Shown here piece after piece: positions 22,879 through 33,729 of a stretch of 64,000 nucleotides of DNA. The notes beneath the pieces were generated by a model. That model had not been told where the DNA came from. It made no database searches and worked only from the letters and a program-made list of their open reading frames with translations. The position numbers and the translations under genes are program-made. The number at the start of each line of letters is the position of its first letter. Position 1 is the first letter of the stretch. This stretch comes from Phylloscopus collybita (Eukaryota > Chordata > Aves > Passeriformes > Phylloscopidae), in the NCBI GenBank assembly GCA_027886175.1, contig JAJNNQ010000011.1, forward strand, positions 5,704,001-5,768,000, given 5' to 3'.

Positions 22879-23239
22879 CTGAAAGAAGGAAACAAGGCCC
22901 TGCAGATGAACAGGCATGGCTACGCTGGTTTTCTGCTTGATTCTTGGTTTTGGGTGCCTTTGTGACAAGGACAGAAATAAAAGGAATAGACATTCCCTCT
23001 GGGCTGTGCCTTGTTTGCAGTCTGTGCAGTCTCAAGGAGAATGGCCCAGCTGTGACAAAGGAGATGTCTTAGATGGTCAGCAAGGGAGAGGTGCAGTTGA
23101 GTGACAGGCCAGATGAAAAACGTGTCAGGCGTGGTCTTTCTGGAAATAAGCACCTGGTGTTCCTGGCATGGACAGCCATGGAAAAGAGGGGCAGCAAGCC
23201 AAGGGAAATCCTCTCGAGGATGGTTGATCAGCATTGAAG

Positions 23240-23570
23240 AAACTTTAAAAAATCAATCCTGAGACAACATGGGGGCAGTGAACTTACAGGGTATTGACTC
23301 ACTATGGTAGGGTTGATCCAGGTTTTGGAACCATTTTCCAACCATGTGTTTGAAAGGAAGGGAAGACTCATGCAGACAAAATGCACTCTCTTCCCATCCA
23401 TTGGAGATGAGCAGAGAAATAAGAATTTGTTTTTTAGTGCTTATGGGCATCTTGTTTTTTAAATAAATAGTTTTCCCCACTTTTTTCCAAGGAAGTTCTT
23501 TTTTCCCTGACTGGCTGTGGGAAGGAGCCCCTTTGGAGGTTTCCTCCCAAATTTGCCCCAAACCAGGACA
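23240..23570 (-). mobile_element. LTR-like repeat (family 3, minus) abutting MHC class II exon 2
   Basis: On the minus strand it starts TGTCCTGGTTTGGGGCAAAT at 23,570 and matches 27,165-27,480 (+), which starts TGTCTTGGTTTAGGGCAAAT. Both copies continue with GGGAGGAAACC and ACTATTTATTTA. It stops directly against the first codons of the class II beta-1 domain, where a splice acceptor and leader exon should be. The distal end is approximate. Confidence 0.55.
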
Positions 23571-23964
23571 GTCCTGCACACCCAGGGCTGTTCCAGGAGA
23601 TGGTTCGGCCCGGCTGTCACTTCATTCAGGGCACCGAGTGGGTGAGGTTGGTGGAGAGGAACATCTCCAGCCGGGAGCAGCTCCTGCCCTTGGGCAGCGA
23701 TGTGGGGCTGTACGGGAGGGACACCTCCTCTGGGGAGAAGTTGCCGGCTCCTGGAGCAGCGAGCCGGGCTGGAGGGAGCACAGCCGGGCTGCGGTGGACA
23801 GGCACTGCCGGCACAACTCCGAGTTGTCCGCCCCGTTCCTGGTGGAGCGCAGAGGTGAGCGTGGGGCAGAGCGCGTCCCCTCGGGCCCTGCCCTGGCAAT
23901 GAACCTGGAGCCCCTAAAAACCTCTCTGGGAATCACCCCAGAGCCCTCAGCCCTCCTTGGGCCC

Positions 23965-24360
23965 ATCCCCGGGACCTCCCAGTCCATCCCAGTCCATCCC
24001 AGTCTCTCCCAGTCCATCCCAGTCCATCCCAGTCCATCCCAGTCCATCCCAGTCTCTCCCAGTGCCCCCCCGCGTGTCCATCCCGGCCGTGTGTGGAGCT
24101 GACGCCTCTCAGCCAATCAGATCGCGAGTTGCTGATGACTCATCAGTTGCCAGGCAGACCCGCAGCGCCGAGCGCCCCGCGCGGGACTCGGCCTCCCAGC
24201 GCCGCGCGCTTCATTCCCAGTTCATCCCAGTCCATTCCCAGTCCCTCCCAGTCCATTCCCAGTTTTTCCCAGTCCATCCCAGTCCCTCCCAAGCCTACAC
24301 CGCCCCTCCCCTCTCTCTCCCAGTCCCCCCCAGTTGATCCCAGTCTGTCCCCTCTCTCTC
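23965..24360. repeat. CCAGTCCATC minisatellite in class II intron 2
   Basis: A 10-bp unit close to CCCAGTCCAT is repeated at 23,970-24,070 and again at 24,215-24,360. The two arrays flank a CpG-rich island (24,070-24,210) that holds the X-Y box. Confidence 0.8.
24113..24154 (-). promoter_or_regulatory. MHC class II X1-X2-Y promoter box, reverse orientation
   Basis: On the minus strand the order is CCTGGCAACTGATG (X1, bound by RFX), AGTCATC (X2, CREB-type), 13 bases, then CTGATTGG (Y, bound by NF-Y). The interval from the X2 core GTCA to the GATTGG of the Y box is 17 bases. This equals the class I promoter at 49.65 kb in this window and the spacing known for vertebrate class II genes. No leader exon follows on the minus strand, so it is an orphan promoter lying inside intron 2 of the class II pseudogene. 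Confidence 0.8.
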
Positions 24361-24689
24361 CCAGTGCCCCCCCAGCGTTTCCATCTCGCTGCTGCCCTCG
24401 AGCTCCCAGCCCGGCCCCGGCCGCCTGCTCTGCTCCGGGATGGATTTCTCCCCTGCCCAGAGCCGGCTGAGGTGGTTCCAGGGCCAGCAGGAGCTCTCGG
24501 GGCACGTGGTGGCCACCGCCGTGGTGCCCAACGGGGACTGGAGCCACCAGCTGCTGGTGCTGCTGGAAACGCCCCCCCGGCCCCGCGGGGTCACCTCCAG
24601 CTGCCGGGTGGAGCACGTCAGCCTGGAGCAGCCCCTGAGCCGGCACTGGGGCACGGGGGAGCCGCTGGCCGGGCTGGCAGAGGCACTGG

Positions 24690-25200
24690 GATGTGCTGGG
24701 AGCAACTGGGAGGGAGCTGGGGAGAGCCCGGTTGGAACTGGGAGAGGGGCTGGGGGCTGTGGAAGGGCGGAGCAGGAGTTTGGAGAGGGCTGGGGAGGGT
24801 GGAATGGGGTTCCGGGGGTGCTGGGGGGCGCTGGGAGGGAGTTTGGGGGTGCTGGGTGTGACTGGGAGGGATGGGAGTGAGCCTGGAGGGGCTGGGAGGA
24901 GCTGGGGGATGGGAAAGCGGGGCTGGGCTGAGGTTGGTTGTGCTGGGAAGAGACTGGGAGGGGTCTGGGTGAGTCCTGGAGGGGCTGGGAAGGGACTGGG
25001 AGAGGCTTTGGGGGTCCTGGGGGGGAAACTGGGAGGGGATTGTGGGATCCTGAGAGGGACAGGAGGGGCTTTGGGGGGTCCTGGGGAGGCCGGGAAGGGA
25101 TTGGGAGGAGGTTTCAGGGGGTCCTGGGTGGGCTGGGGGAGACTGGGAGGGAGCTTGGAGGGGCCTGGGGTGTCTGTGCGAGGTTTTGGGGGGTCCTGAC
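24690..25200. repeat. GGGACTGGGAG-type minisatellite in class II intron 3
   Basis: Degenerate G-rich tandem units (GGGCTGGGAGGGACTGGGAG type) fill the intron between the beta-2 and membrane exons. Such arrays are usual in compact avian class II introns. A 612-codon antisense reading frame across this region is an artefact of the strand bias. Confidence 0.75.
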
Positions 25201-25439
25201 CCCTGCGGACCCCCCAGAGATGCCGCCGGACGCCGCCCGCAGCAAGATGCTGCCGGGGATCGGGGGCTTCGTGTTGGGCTTCGTCTTCCCGGCGCTGGGG
25301 CTCGGCTTCTGCCTGCGCAGGAAGGTGAGGGGGGGTCCCGGGGGTGGTGTCCCCCCTCCCCCGGAGCGTGTGTGCTCCCCCCGGAGCCCCCCAGCCCGGG
25401 GTCACCCCCTTTTCTCTGCCCACAGAGCTCCTGAGCCAG

Positions 25440-27160
25440 CAGCAGCCGCAGCCCCTCCCCGTGGCCTCGGGCCCGGCCGGGACCCCCCGCTCTGTCCCCG
25501 CGCTGATTTTGGGGGGGTCGTGTGTCCCCCCAGCCCCGCTGGCACTCTGGCCCTGCCCGGCTGCTCCCAGTGTTCCCAGGAAAGCTTCCCAGTTCAGCCC
25601 AGTCCCGTTCATGGTGGGCACTGGGGAGGGACTTGGGGGGACCCTGCGGGGTGACCGTGCCTGGGGGGGCGGGGGCAGAACGGGCCCTGGGATGGATCGG
25701 GAATGGGGACCCCCGTGTGTCCCCCCCGTGTCACCCCGCTCTGGGGACTCCTTGGGGGGCACCTGAACCCCAACACGGCCCCCAGTGAACCCCAAAATGG
25801 CACCAGGACCCCTCTGAGCTGCCAGGGGAATTTGAGGAGGGGGCTCCTGGGGGGTGCCCAGGCCGGGCCCAGAGCCCAGCGCTGCCCCAGCCCGACCTGC
25901 CCCGGCTCCATCCCGGGGATTAGAAAGGAGGAGGAGTGGGACCCCTCCCAAGGCAATTTGGGGTTCCCAGCCCCCTCTCATCCCTCACTTTTCCACCCCT
26001 TCCCCACAACCCCCAACCAGCCACTGCCACCTCCCCTTGGCTTGGGTTGGAAAGACAGGGATCTGCCAGGGAAAGCTGCAGTTTCCCTTGGAATGGGGAA
26101 TGCAAACCCCTCACCCCCTCGGAATGATCATTTTGCAATTCAGGGCTTTCAGACAAAGATTTGGGAATAGGAAGAACAGTTCTGGACTAGGAATATTCAC
26201 AATACAAATGTAGTAGAAAACAAAACCAACCAACCAAGCAAATAAACAAACAACAATCCTGGAAAACCGTGACACAGTCAGAGCTACAACCTGACACGCT
26301 GTTGGTCAGGGTGCTGGGAGCAGTCCAAAAGTAAGTGAGAGCTGAACCCCTCAGCCCCTCCAAACGATTCCAATTTTGCAGCCCAGGGCTCTGGAGCCGT
26401 GCCTTGCTGTCTCTGCCCTCGCCTGCCCCGGGCAGCCCTGGCAGCGGCTGCAGGCGAGCGGTGCAGCTCAGCAGGCTGAGCAACTGAGCCCAGCCGGGGG
26501 GTTCCTTACAGCCCAGCTCCAGGGCTGGCAGCTGGGATGGAGCTGAGGAGAATCAAGGAGGACTCTGCTGAGGAGTGGCCACTGAAGGTTCTTGAGGGCT
26601 CAGGGGAGCAGCCTCAGCCCAGGGAGTCTGCCTCAGCAGAGCACAGAGTGCCCTGGGCCAGCTGCTTTGAACAGGGGCAGGAGCGCAGGGAAGGATCAGG
26701 GAAGGAGCAACCAGGGAGGGCCAGGGAGTGGCCCTGGGGATGAGAGACTCCTCCAGGAGCCAATCCCTGGGGGAAGGAGGGACCTCCTCGCATCCTGGCC
26801 TACCACACCACGCCTCCCCTGGAACTTTCTAGAGCCAGGGAGAGGCCTCGGTGAGATGGACAGGTCCTTGGGGGTGGGGAGCAGGAGACTGACATCAAAC
26901 TGGAACTGGGGAAACAACTGTGGGGTGACACCAATGGGGGTTCAACGGGGGTACATGGAACCCACCAAATGAACAGTCTGAACACAGATTTAACAGAGAA
27001 AATCCAACACACCACTACAGGGCTTTCAGGCAGAGATTTGGGAATAGGAATAACAGCTCTGGACTAGAAACATTCACAATACAAATATATACAATACTAA
27101 AATGTCATTATTAGAAGGTTTTTTTCTCTTTTTGAGCCCCACATTGGATGCCAATAACAA
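25440..27160. other. No gene recognised; pair of direct repeats
   Basis: 25,440-25,800 may be class II 3' UTR. A segment of about 75 bases at 26,143-26,215 (GGGCTTTCAGACAAAGATTT) recurs in direct orientation at 27,020-27,095 (GGGCTTTCAGGCAGAGATTT). The two copies are about 0.9 kb apart and could be the ends of one decayed retroelement. I see no coding exon. Confidence 0.45.
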
Positions 27161-27164
27161 TATA

Positions 27165-27490
27165 TGTCTTGGTTTAGGGCAAATTTGGGAGGAAACCTCC
27201 AAAGGGGGTTCCTCTGGAAAGCAATCTTAAACAACTCCTTCTCTCAGCCAGTTGAAAAAAGAAAGAACTTCTTCAGGAAAAGTAGAAAAAACTATTTATT
27301 TAACAAACAAGATGCCCACACGCCCGAAGAATGAATAATATAAAATAATAAAACTTTTTGCTGCTCTGAAAAAAATAACAAACTAAAAAAATTTTTGCTG
27401 TAAATACATCTCACCTCACTCAGTCTCTCACCAGTCCCCCTCCCTCTAAAACTCCAGGCCCCAGCAGGCTGCAAGTGCAAGCCCTCACTG
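27165..27490 (+). mobile_element. LTR-like repeat (family 3), copy 2
   Basis: It starts TGTCTTGGTTTAGGGC and matches 23,240-23,570 in reverse, including GCAAATTTGGGAGGAAACC and ACTATTTATTTAACAAACAAG. The right end is not set. Confidence 0.5.
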
Positions 27491-27845
27491 CTCTTCTAAA
27501 TTTTTCCATCTAGAAGAAATTGAAACTATCTAAAAAAAAAAATCCAAAAAAATTTTAATTCAGCTAGATAAAACTAACTAAAACCACAAATCTGGTCTCC
27601 GCAAGGAATTCCCAGTGTCTCTCTGTGTCCTGATGGATGTTCCTGCCCCTGCGTTCATCCAGGTGCCCACGGGGAGCCAGGAAGATGTGGAGCCCCCCCA
27701 GCCAGGTGTCTTCCCAACAGCGATCACCAGAGCTCTGCCCAACAGGGGTCACTGGGGATGATCCAACGCCGATCCTCCCACGGGGGATGGAGCTGGAGCA
27801 GCGCACGAAGCTCTTCCCGCTCTCAGGGCACTCCCAGGGCTTCCC

Positions 27846-28802
27846 TCAGTGGTGACTCCGTTGGTGTCTGGCAAAGGCAGATCTGTCTGAGAAGCTCTTC
27901 CCACACTCAGGACACTCGTAGGGCCTCTCCCCGGTGTGGATGCGCCGGTGGACAGTGAGGTGTGAATTGCGCTTGAAGCCCTTCCTGCAGTCGGGGCAGC
28001 GGAAGGGCCTCTCCTCCGTGTGAATGCGCTGATGTCTGACGAGATGGGAGCTGGTGTGAAACCTCTTCCTACACTGGGGACACTCGTAGGGCCTCTCCCC
28101 GGTGTGGATGCGCTGGTGGTTTCTCAGGTGGGAGCTCTTTCCAAAGCCCTTCCCACATTCCAAGCAGGTGTAGGGCCCTTCCCCAGTGTGGATCACCTGG
28201 TGCTGGATCAGGGCTGAGCTTTCTCTGAAGCTCTTCCCACATTCCCCACACTTGTAGGGCTTTTCCCCAGTGTGGATCTTCTGGTGTTGCCTAAGATTGC
28301 TCTTCTGGCTGAAGCTCATCCCACACTTCCCACACTCATAGGGCCGTTCCCCAGTGTGGATCACCTGGTGCTTGATCAGGTCTGAGCTCTGTCTGAAGCT
28401 CTTCCCACACTCCCCACACTTGTAGGTCTTTTCCCCAGAGTGGATCATCTGGTGTTTCCTAAGATTGCCCTTCCGGCTGAAGCTCATCCCACATTCCCCA
28501 CACTCATAGGGCCGTTCCCCAGTGTGGATCACCTGGTGCCGGATCAGCTTGGACCTGTAGCTGAAGCCCTTCCCACATTCCAAGCACTTGTGGGGCTTCT
28601 CCCCTCCATCAGGCTTCTCCTCCAGCTCTGAGCTCCGGCTGGATCTCCGGCCGCCCTCCTGGCACAGGGGGGGTCTTTCCTCCTCGCAGCTCCCTGGGCT
28701 GGGTTTGCAGCCCCTCCTCCTGCGGGATCTCCGGGGCTTTTCCTCCTCCTCCATCCGGACACTCCTTGGGAATGACAAATCCTGGTTTGGGGGAGAAAAC
28801 AA
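27846..28802 (-). CDS. C2H2 zinc-finger protein B, 9 fingers
   Basis: The terminal exon starts at 28,781 after a CCAG acceptor and runs to TGA at 27,846. It encodes the family leader ([15 protein letters not shown]) and nine fingers. Helix residues -1 to 6 are YRSKLIR, RKGNLRK, QSSDLIK, QKSNLRQ, ESSALIQ, KSSHLRN, TSSHLVR, RNSHLTV, DRSAFAR. All zinc ligands look intact; finger 7 has CPQCRKRF. Unlike genes A, C and D, the upstream Arg-rich exon ending MQQ is missing: sequence resembling the LTR at 1.6-2.1 kb fills 28,990-29,285. Translation would have to start at the MEEEE methionine or use another exon. The array itself is open; whether the gene is expressed is uncertain. Its CpG promoter is at 32.6-33.0 kb (minus). 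Confidence 0.75.
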   Translation of the reverse strand: MFSPPNQDLSFPRSVRMEEEEKPRRSRRRRGCKPSPGSCEEERPPLCQEGGRRSSRSSELEEKPDGGEKPHKCLECGKGFSYRSKLIRHQVIHTGERPYECGECGMSFSRKGNLRKHQMIHSGEKTYKCGECGKSFRQSSDLIKHQVIHTGERPYECGKCGMSFSQKSNLRQHQKIHTGEKPYKCGECGKSFRESSALIQHQVIHTGEGPYTCLECGKGFGKSSHLRNHQRIHTGERPYECPQCRKRFHTSSHLVRHQRIHTEERPFRCPDCRKGFKRNSHLTVHRRIHTGERPYECPECGKSFSDRSAFARHQRSHH

Positions 28803-28984
28803 GAGGAGAGCGCCTTAGGCTGGGGGTTCCTCCTTGCCCAAGTTCATCTCAAAAAATCATTGGGCACCTTGTGTCTGTAAGAACCTCCAAAACACCAAGA
28901 TTCAGCCCAAAAGTCCTCCAAACATCAAGACACAGATCAAAAACTCCCCAAATATCAAGACTCAGCCAAAACCTCTTCTAAATC

Positions 28985-29290
28985 AAAAGGACTTCCTTTA
29001 AAAAGGGACATGAAAGGAAGAGGAAAGTGTCTTTACAAACAGATGCTGGGAATCTGCTTGGAGACAGGGCCAGGCACTTGGACATAAGGAAGGGACAGAA
29101 GAAGCCCTCAGTTCCAGAAAATGTTATTCACTGACCACACAGACTGCTGCTCAGCCAAGTTCCTGCTACATTCGTGAACTTCGAGCAGAAGAAGAACAAA
29201 GAGTGAACAGAGCTGTGAATATCCCTACCCAGACAGAAGTGGGGTGCATATTAAGGGGGTACAATCAAGAGACTGAACACAAGCAAGAGA
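28985..29290 (+). mobile_element. LTR fragment replacing the 5' coding exon of gene B
   Basis: 29,050-29,270 is homologous to 1,720-1,930 and to 34,480-34,680 in reverse (the GACACAGACTGCTGCTCAGC and GGGTGCATATTAA blocks). In genes A, C and D the corresponding interval holds the purine-rich exon ending MQQ. Homology to the zinc-finger unit resumes at about 29,290. Confidence 0.55.
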
Positions 29291-29699
29291 TCAGGGCGGT
29301 GTGGGAAGAGTCAGCAGGGAGAGAGCACTGAAAATCCCATCAGGGAGGACACTGGGATCTTCAGGGCGTAACCATGGCAGGGCACCCATGCAGGGTGGAA
29401 AAGGGAAAGCCAGGAAGGGGTCCCAGCAAAAGGGATGATGATCCCAAAATATCTCTGAAGGGTCCCTTGGGAGAATGTTGAGGCAGTTTGCACATTCTCC
29501 CAGAGGAAATTAAGGACATGGACACACAGGGGGGAAATTAGGGAAGTCAAGAAGGGATTTAGACAACAGGGGATGGATGGTGTTGGTGTGCTGGGAAGAA
29601 AAAGGGTGAAGGGGAATGTGCAGGAATATGGTGAAGGCAAGAAGCAGCAGCAGGAATCGCTGCGGGAAGAAAAAGGATGATGGAAAAGAGGAAGAAGAT

Positions 29700-31080
29700 G
29701 GGAAATGTGGATTTCACCTGCAATGATGGAGATTTTCCTTCACTGACTTGGTTTGGGGCGCTGCAGAAATGAATGCTTTTGCAGAAAGATCAGCAGCTGT
29801 CAGAGGATGAGCACCCACAGGCACTCAGGGGGGCTGCAGGAGGGGCAGAAGAAGCCCCTGCAGCACTTGGTCAGAAAGGCACAGCAGGGGAAGAAGGCAA
29901 GAAGGGAGGAGGAAAAGGCCAAGGGGAAGGCAAAGGCCATGGCAGAGTTTCTACAGCCCCTGAGGGATCAAGCCCAGGGCCCAAGGGGGCCCCAGCACCC
30001 AGGGCACCGGCTCGGCCACAAGGACCTGGCAGAGGCATTGCCCTCCTGGGCAGGGGAGAGCCCACCCAAACAGCCCCTGGCAAGGAATCAGGCTGCCAGC
30101 TGCAGGCCACAAGGACACTGCAAGCACAGACAGCAGCACCCTCACCAGCAGCAAGTCCACCCCTGCAGGGACATGGACTGGGAGGGGTGGCAGAGCTCCC
30201 AGCACACCAGGGACCCACCGCACTGGAGCCCTGGAGAACATTCAGGGTGGCTCTGCATCGACAGGAGGCCTTTCCTCACAGACACAGGGGCCTCTCCATC
30301 CACTCTCAATCTCACACCTAAGGGGGGAAAAGGCCAAAAATGCCTTTGATTATTCAGGGGGTGAGTGGGAAAGATGAGCAGCTGTGTTTTATTCAACCAC
30401 TATTAGCAGAGGTGGGGATGGGTTGGAAATGCAGGAATTTTCATTTGCTCCTAAATGTGATTGTCATTGACTGGGAAGGGATTTGATGGCTAAATTGGGA
30501 ATGCAAATTAATATTCTCAAAGGTGATACACAGGCTAGTTCTCCTGTACCTCTGTGACAAACGTCTGGCAAGGCCAGGGCTGAAGTGAATCCAGAAGTGT
30601 GGGCAGCCCCAGGGAAATTGGGAAAATCAGATCCCCAGCCTCTCCAAATTCCTCTGAAGCCACCAGGACAACTGGGGTCTAAAAGCAATCCCCTATTCCC
30701 AGGGAGGGAAGGAAGGGCTCACAGCCTGTTCTTGAGCCCCTGGGAAAGGCAGGGCTTTTGGAGCCAGGGGTCTCTCCCTGTAATGCTCCTGTGCTGCCAG
30801 GCAGGAAATCAGATGGAATCCACAGAATGGTGCAGGACCTAAGAACAATAAACGAGATTCTGAAACCCAGGCACCCCACAGTCTCAGATCCTGACACCAT
30901 CTGGAACCAGGTTCCCTCCTCACACTGCTCCCATTCAGCCCTTGATGGAAAAGATGCTTTCTGGGGATGCCCACTCACACAGGATGGTGAACAGGGTTTG
31001 GCCTTGGAGTGGGAACAAGAGGGAGAAGGGAAAATGGGAAAGACATGGACGGTGCTGCTGCAGGGATGCAGGGAAGCACC
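29700..31080 (+). mobile_element. Decayed gag-protease-RT fragment of a gammaretrovirus-like ERV, copy 2
   Basis: This is the inverted sister of 14,600-15,690. The order is gag nucleocapsid (29,750-30,150, knuckle degenerate), protease with DTG at 30,281-30,289, and the RT N-terminus. The RT piece is clearer here: MVQDLRTINEILKPRHPTV followed by DGKDAFWGCPL (about 30,830-30,980). Frames change at several points and the protease C-terminal motif is degraded. The catalytic YxDD region is not present and homology fades by about 31,080. It lies in the intron of zinc-finger gene B, antisense to it. Confidence 0.75.
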
Positions 31081-32570
31081 AGCCTGATTGGGGTCAGTCT
31101 TGCAGAAAACATCAAAAGAATTCACCTCACCCCCAGGGACTGGGTTAATGCAGGGTGTGGGTGACTCCAACTCCAGTCAGGAGGACAAGAAAAAATGGTA
31201 GAAGAAGCCTCTGTGAAATGGCTCAATTCTCAGGCTAAAAATATCTTGGAGTACTTGAAAAAAAAAAACAAGGCACAATGCTGCAGAAAATGTTAGATAT
31301 TCGGGAAATATTTTGACCAAAGATTTGTGGTGTATTGACCCAGAGAGGGTCCAAAGGATCTCAGAAGTAACTTTACAGAGGAAGAAATAGGAGTAAAACT
31401 CACAAGTCATGGAATGATTTTCTCTGCACCCCGGGCTATGTGTGGGTGAAGTGATTTCTGTTGCACATCCTGGCCAGAATCAAGTGATGCCATGACTCTC
31501 TTACACTAAAGATATTGTCGGAGAGTTTTGGGTTTTCCTGCAGTTTCAGTGACAAGATTACCATTAGAATAATTTTCTGCAATAATCCTCCTTTTATATT
31601 GTCAGTAGGTTTGGCCCAGGGGTGTGAGAATCAATTTGTAGTCTTGGGAGAAGAAGTAGAAAAGCCTTGATTGCTTTGGAATGTTTTTTGTGTGTTTGTG
31701 TGTGGCTCTCAGTGATCAGAAAATTTTGGTACATGGGTTTTTCAAAGTTCACTTTCAGATTACATTTGGAAAACCAGGAGGTGGTTTTCACCTTTCAAGG
31801 TGACCTATAAGGAATAAAAAGTTAAAACTACGTTAAGAAAAAAAAGAAAAAAAGAAAAAAGAAAAAAGAAAAAAGAAAAAAGAGAAAAAGCAGATTGCCC
31901 GAGGGCCACCTGTGAATCATTCAGTGGCTGCCCAGAATGAGAGTTTTCTCCAGGCAGCCAGGAGAGGAGCTTTAGAAATGCAAATTAACCCTGCTGGGGA
32001 AAAGTGTGGACAATGCACCAGGGGCTCCTTGCCTGGGGCAGGAATTGGGCTGATTCCCTCTGTCCCTCAGCCCAAGCTCTGCCTGCTCACACAGACAGAA
32101 TTTGCACAGCTAAAGGCAGAGCCCAGAGTGAGGATCTCTGACTCTGCAACAGAAATGGGTTCAACTGCAAAGGAAAACATCAAACCGAGATTGTTATGAA
32201 AACTTCACGTAAAAAAGTGTCTGTGTGGGGGAATCATCCTTCTCCCCACTCTAACATGTGCTGGCATTGTCTGTGCTGTACAGGGGATATCAGACCTCTG
32301 GGTGTTTTTAGCTACTGCAAGTTCACCCAAATCAGCTGGAAATCAAAATTTACCATTTAATCAGAGAAAAGCGGCCAATTGACGCAGCCCACGCAGGAGG
32401 GAGCGCCTCAGAAATGGGGAAAAGATGAAACGGCCACCAGAACAAATCCTACAACACCACGGAGCAGCTCCTGGGACCCCAAGGAATTCAGATCAGGAGC
32501 CAGAGAAGGCATTTATAATTTGAATTGCATCATAAGATTACAAGCTGTCCTCGAACTAATAACCACTCAA
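31080..32570 (-). other. Intron of zinc-finger gene B; inverted copy of 11.5-12.6 kb
   Basis: No exon is recognised. 31,400-32,570 matches 11,510-12,640 in reverse. An A-rich array of GAAAAAA-type units lies at 31,833-31,892. The open frame at 31,912-32,199 has a similar frame in the sister copy, but no domain or splice support. Confidence 0.5.
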
Positions 32571-32579
32571 TCCACTCAA

Positions 32580-33000
32580 AGGAGGACCGCGACATTTCCC
32601 ATCGATGCTGCGATCAGATTATCTCTTAGCCCAGGCACCCGCGGGAAGGAGACCGCGGGCAGCCGCTCCCGCAGCGCCCTCAGGGCACGGGGAACACGGC
32701 GCGGACACGGCACAACCCAGCCACAGCCAGAGCCCCCTGCCGCCCCCTCCGCCCGCAGCCAGCCCCGAGCCCCGGCACAACCCAGCGCGGCTCCCACCTG
32801 CGCCGGGGCCGCCTCCGAGCTCCGCCGCCGCCGCCTCCTCCACACCGAGGATCCGAAAATGGCGCCCCTGAAAAGCCAGGGCTGTCCTTCTGCCTGCTCT
32901 GCCCAATCACCGTACAGTGAGAGCAAGGAGTGACGGCACCATCAGCCAATGGCAGCGAGCCATGGGCGGGCTCTGCACACGGCCCCACCCCGCCCCGCGC
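32580..33000 (-). promoter_or_regulatory. CpG-island promoter and noncoding exon 1 of zinc-finger gene B (minus)
   Basis: On the minus strand: CCATTGG, then CCGTCACTC, then TGATTGG (32,900-32,960), then the YY1-like GGCGCCATTTTCGG (32,850-32,866), then a GC-rich exon ending GCGCAG at 32,798 before a GT donor. It lies head to head with the gene C promoter, with about 0.75 kb of CpG-rich DNA between them. Confidence 0.65.
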
Positions 33001-33729
33001 TCTCAGGCCCCGCCCCCGGGCTGTCTGAGGGCAAAGCCGCAGATGAGGAACAGCCCTGGGACGGGCCCGGGCCCGAGGCGGGATGGAGCTGAAAACACAA
33101 ACAAAGTTCTCCGCACCTCCCGCACCGCCTTGCCCAGCCCTGCGTGTTCGCTGGCACCGGCTCAGAGGAAAGCCCTCCGTTCTTCTACCCGTAATTAGGA
33201 ACATCAGTGCATGGGTTGGATTTCCCCCCAAAAGGGAAAGAACAAACCAAACTCAAGGGAGATGTAGCCCCCCACCCATCCCGGGGGGTTCGGCCCCTCA
33301 CCTTTCAGCCCCGGGAACAGCGCCGGGACTGGGCGGGTCCGAAGCGGGACTGGGGGGGCATAGGGGGCTCCCCAGTACCGAGGGGGACCCTTGGGGCTCG
33401 GTCCTGTCCTTCCCCCGCCGTTATCAGTGGGGACCACCCTTATCACCAGGGACCCCCCACTCGCAAACTACCGGGGCTCCCCCACTGACCGGGACCCTCC
33501 CATTGTCTGCCACCCCTCCTTCAACGACCCCCCCAAAGCTCTAGGACCCTTCCCATCCTTGAGCCCCTCCAGTGCGCCGGGACCCCCCACTCACCGCCCC
33601 TCTCCCACCCATGGGAACCCCCCCTCACCGCGTCCCCCCCGATCACCAGGACCCTCCCAATCCATGGGACCCCCGCACTCACCACGCACCCCCCTCAGAG
33701 CCCCCCGGGCCCAGCGCCGGGGCCGCTCC

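Larger units (their letters stand above)
23571..25434 (+). pseudogene. MHC class II beta-chain pseudogene
   Basis: Exon 2 (about 23,571-23,854) gives beta-1 sequence: HPGLFQEMV, CHFIQGTE, VRLVER, then after a one-base frame change near 23,741 AAVDRHCRHNSEL, ending at a GT donor. Exon 3 (24,365-24,650) is the beta-2 Ig domain, with both Cys (LLCSGMDFSP and SSCRVEH) and the conserved Trp. It begins with a run of seven C where six would keep the frame, and its donor is GC rather than GT. Exon 4 (25,218-25,324) holds MPPDAARSKM and the membrane segment GGFVLGFVFPALGLGFCL. Exon 5 (25,426-25,434) adds SS and TGA. The leader exon and promoter are missing; an LTR lies in their place. The introns are filled with minisatellites. 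The two frame problems could in part be assembly errors, but loss of exon 1 makes this a pseudogene. Confidence 0.85.

Noticed and set aside
23965..24360. CRISPR-like array
   Set aside because: It consists of contiguous short tandem units without spacers in a vertebrate gene intron; it is a minisatellite.
24143..25981. 612-codon antisense frame over the class II pseudogene
   Set aside because: It is antisense to recognisable class II exons and lies in G-rich minisatellite introns, so openness follows from composition.
30758..31090. Active reverse transcriptase
   Set aside because: Only the N-terminal part is present, with frame breaks and no YxDD region.
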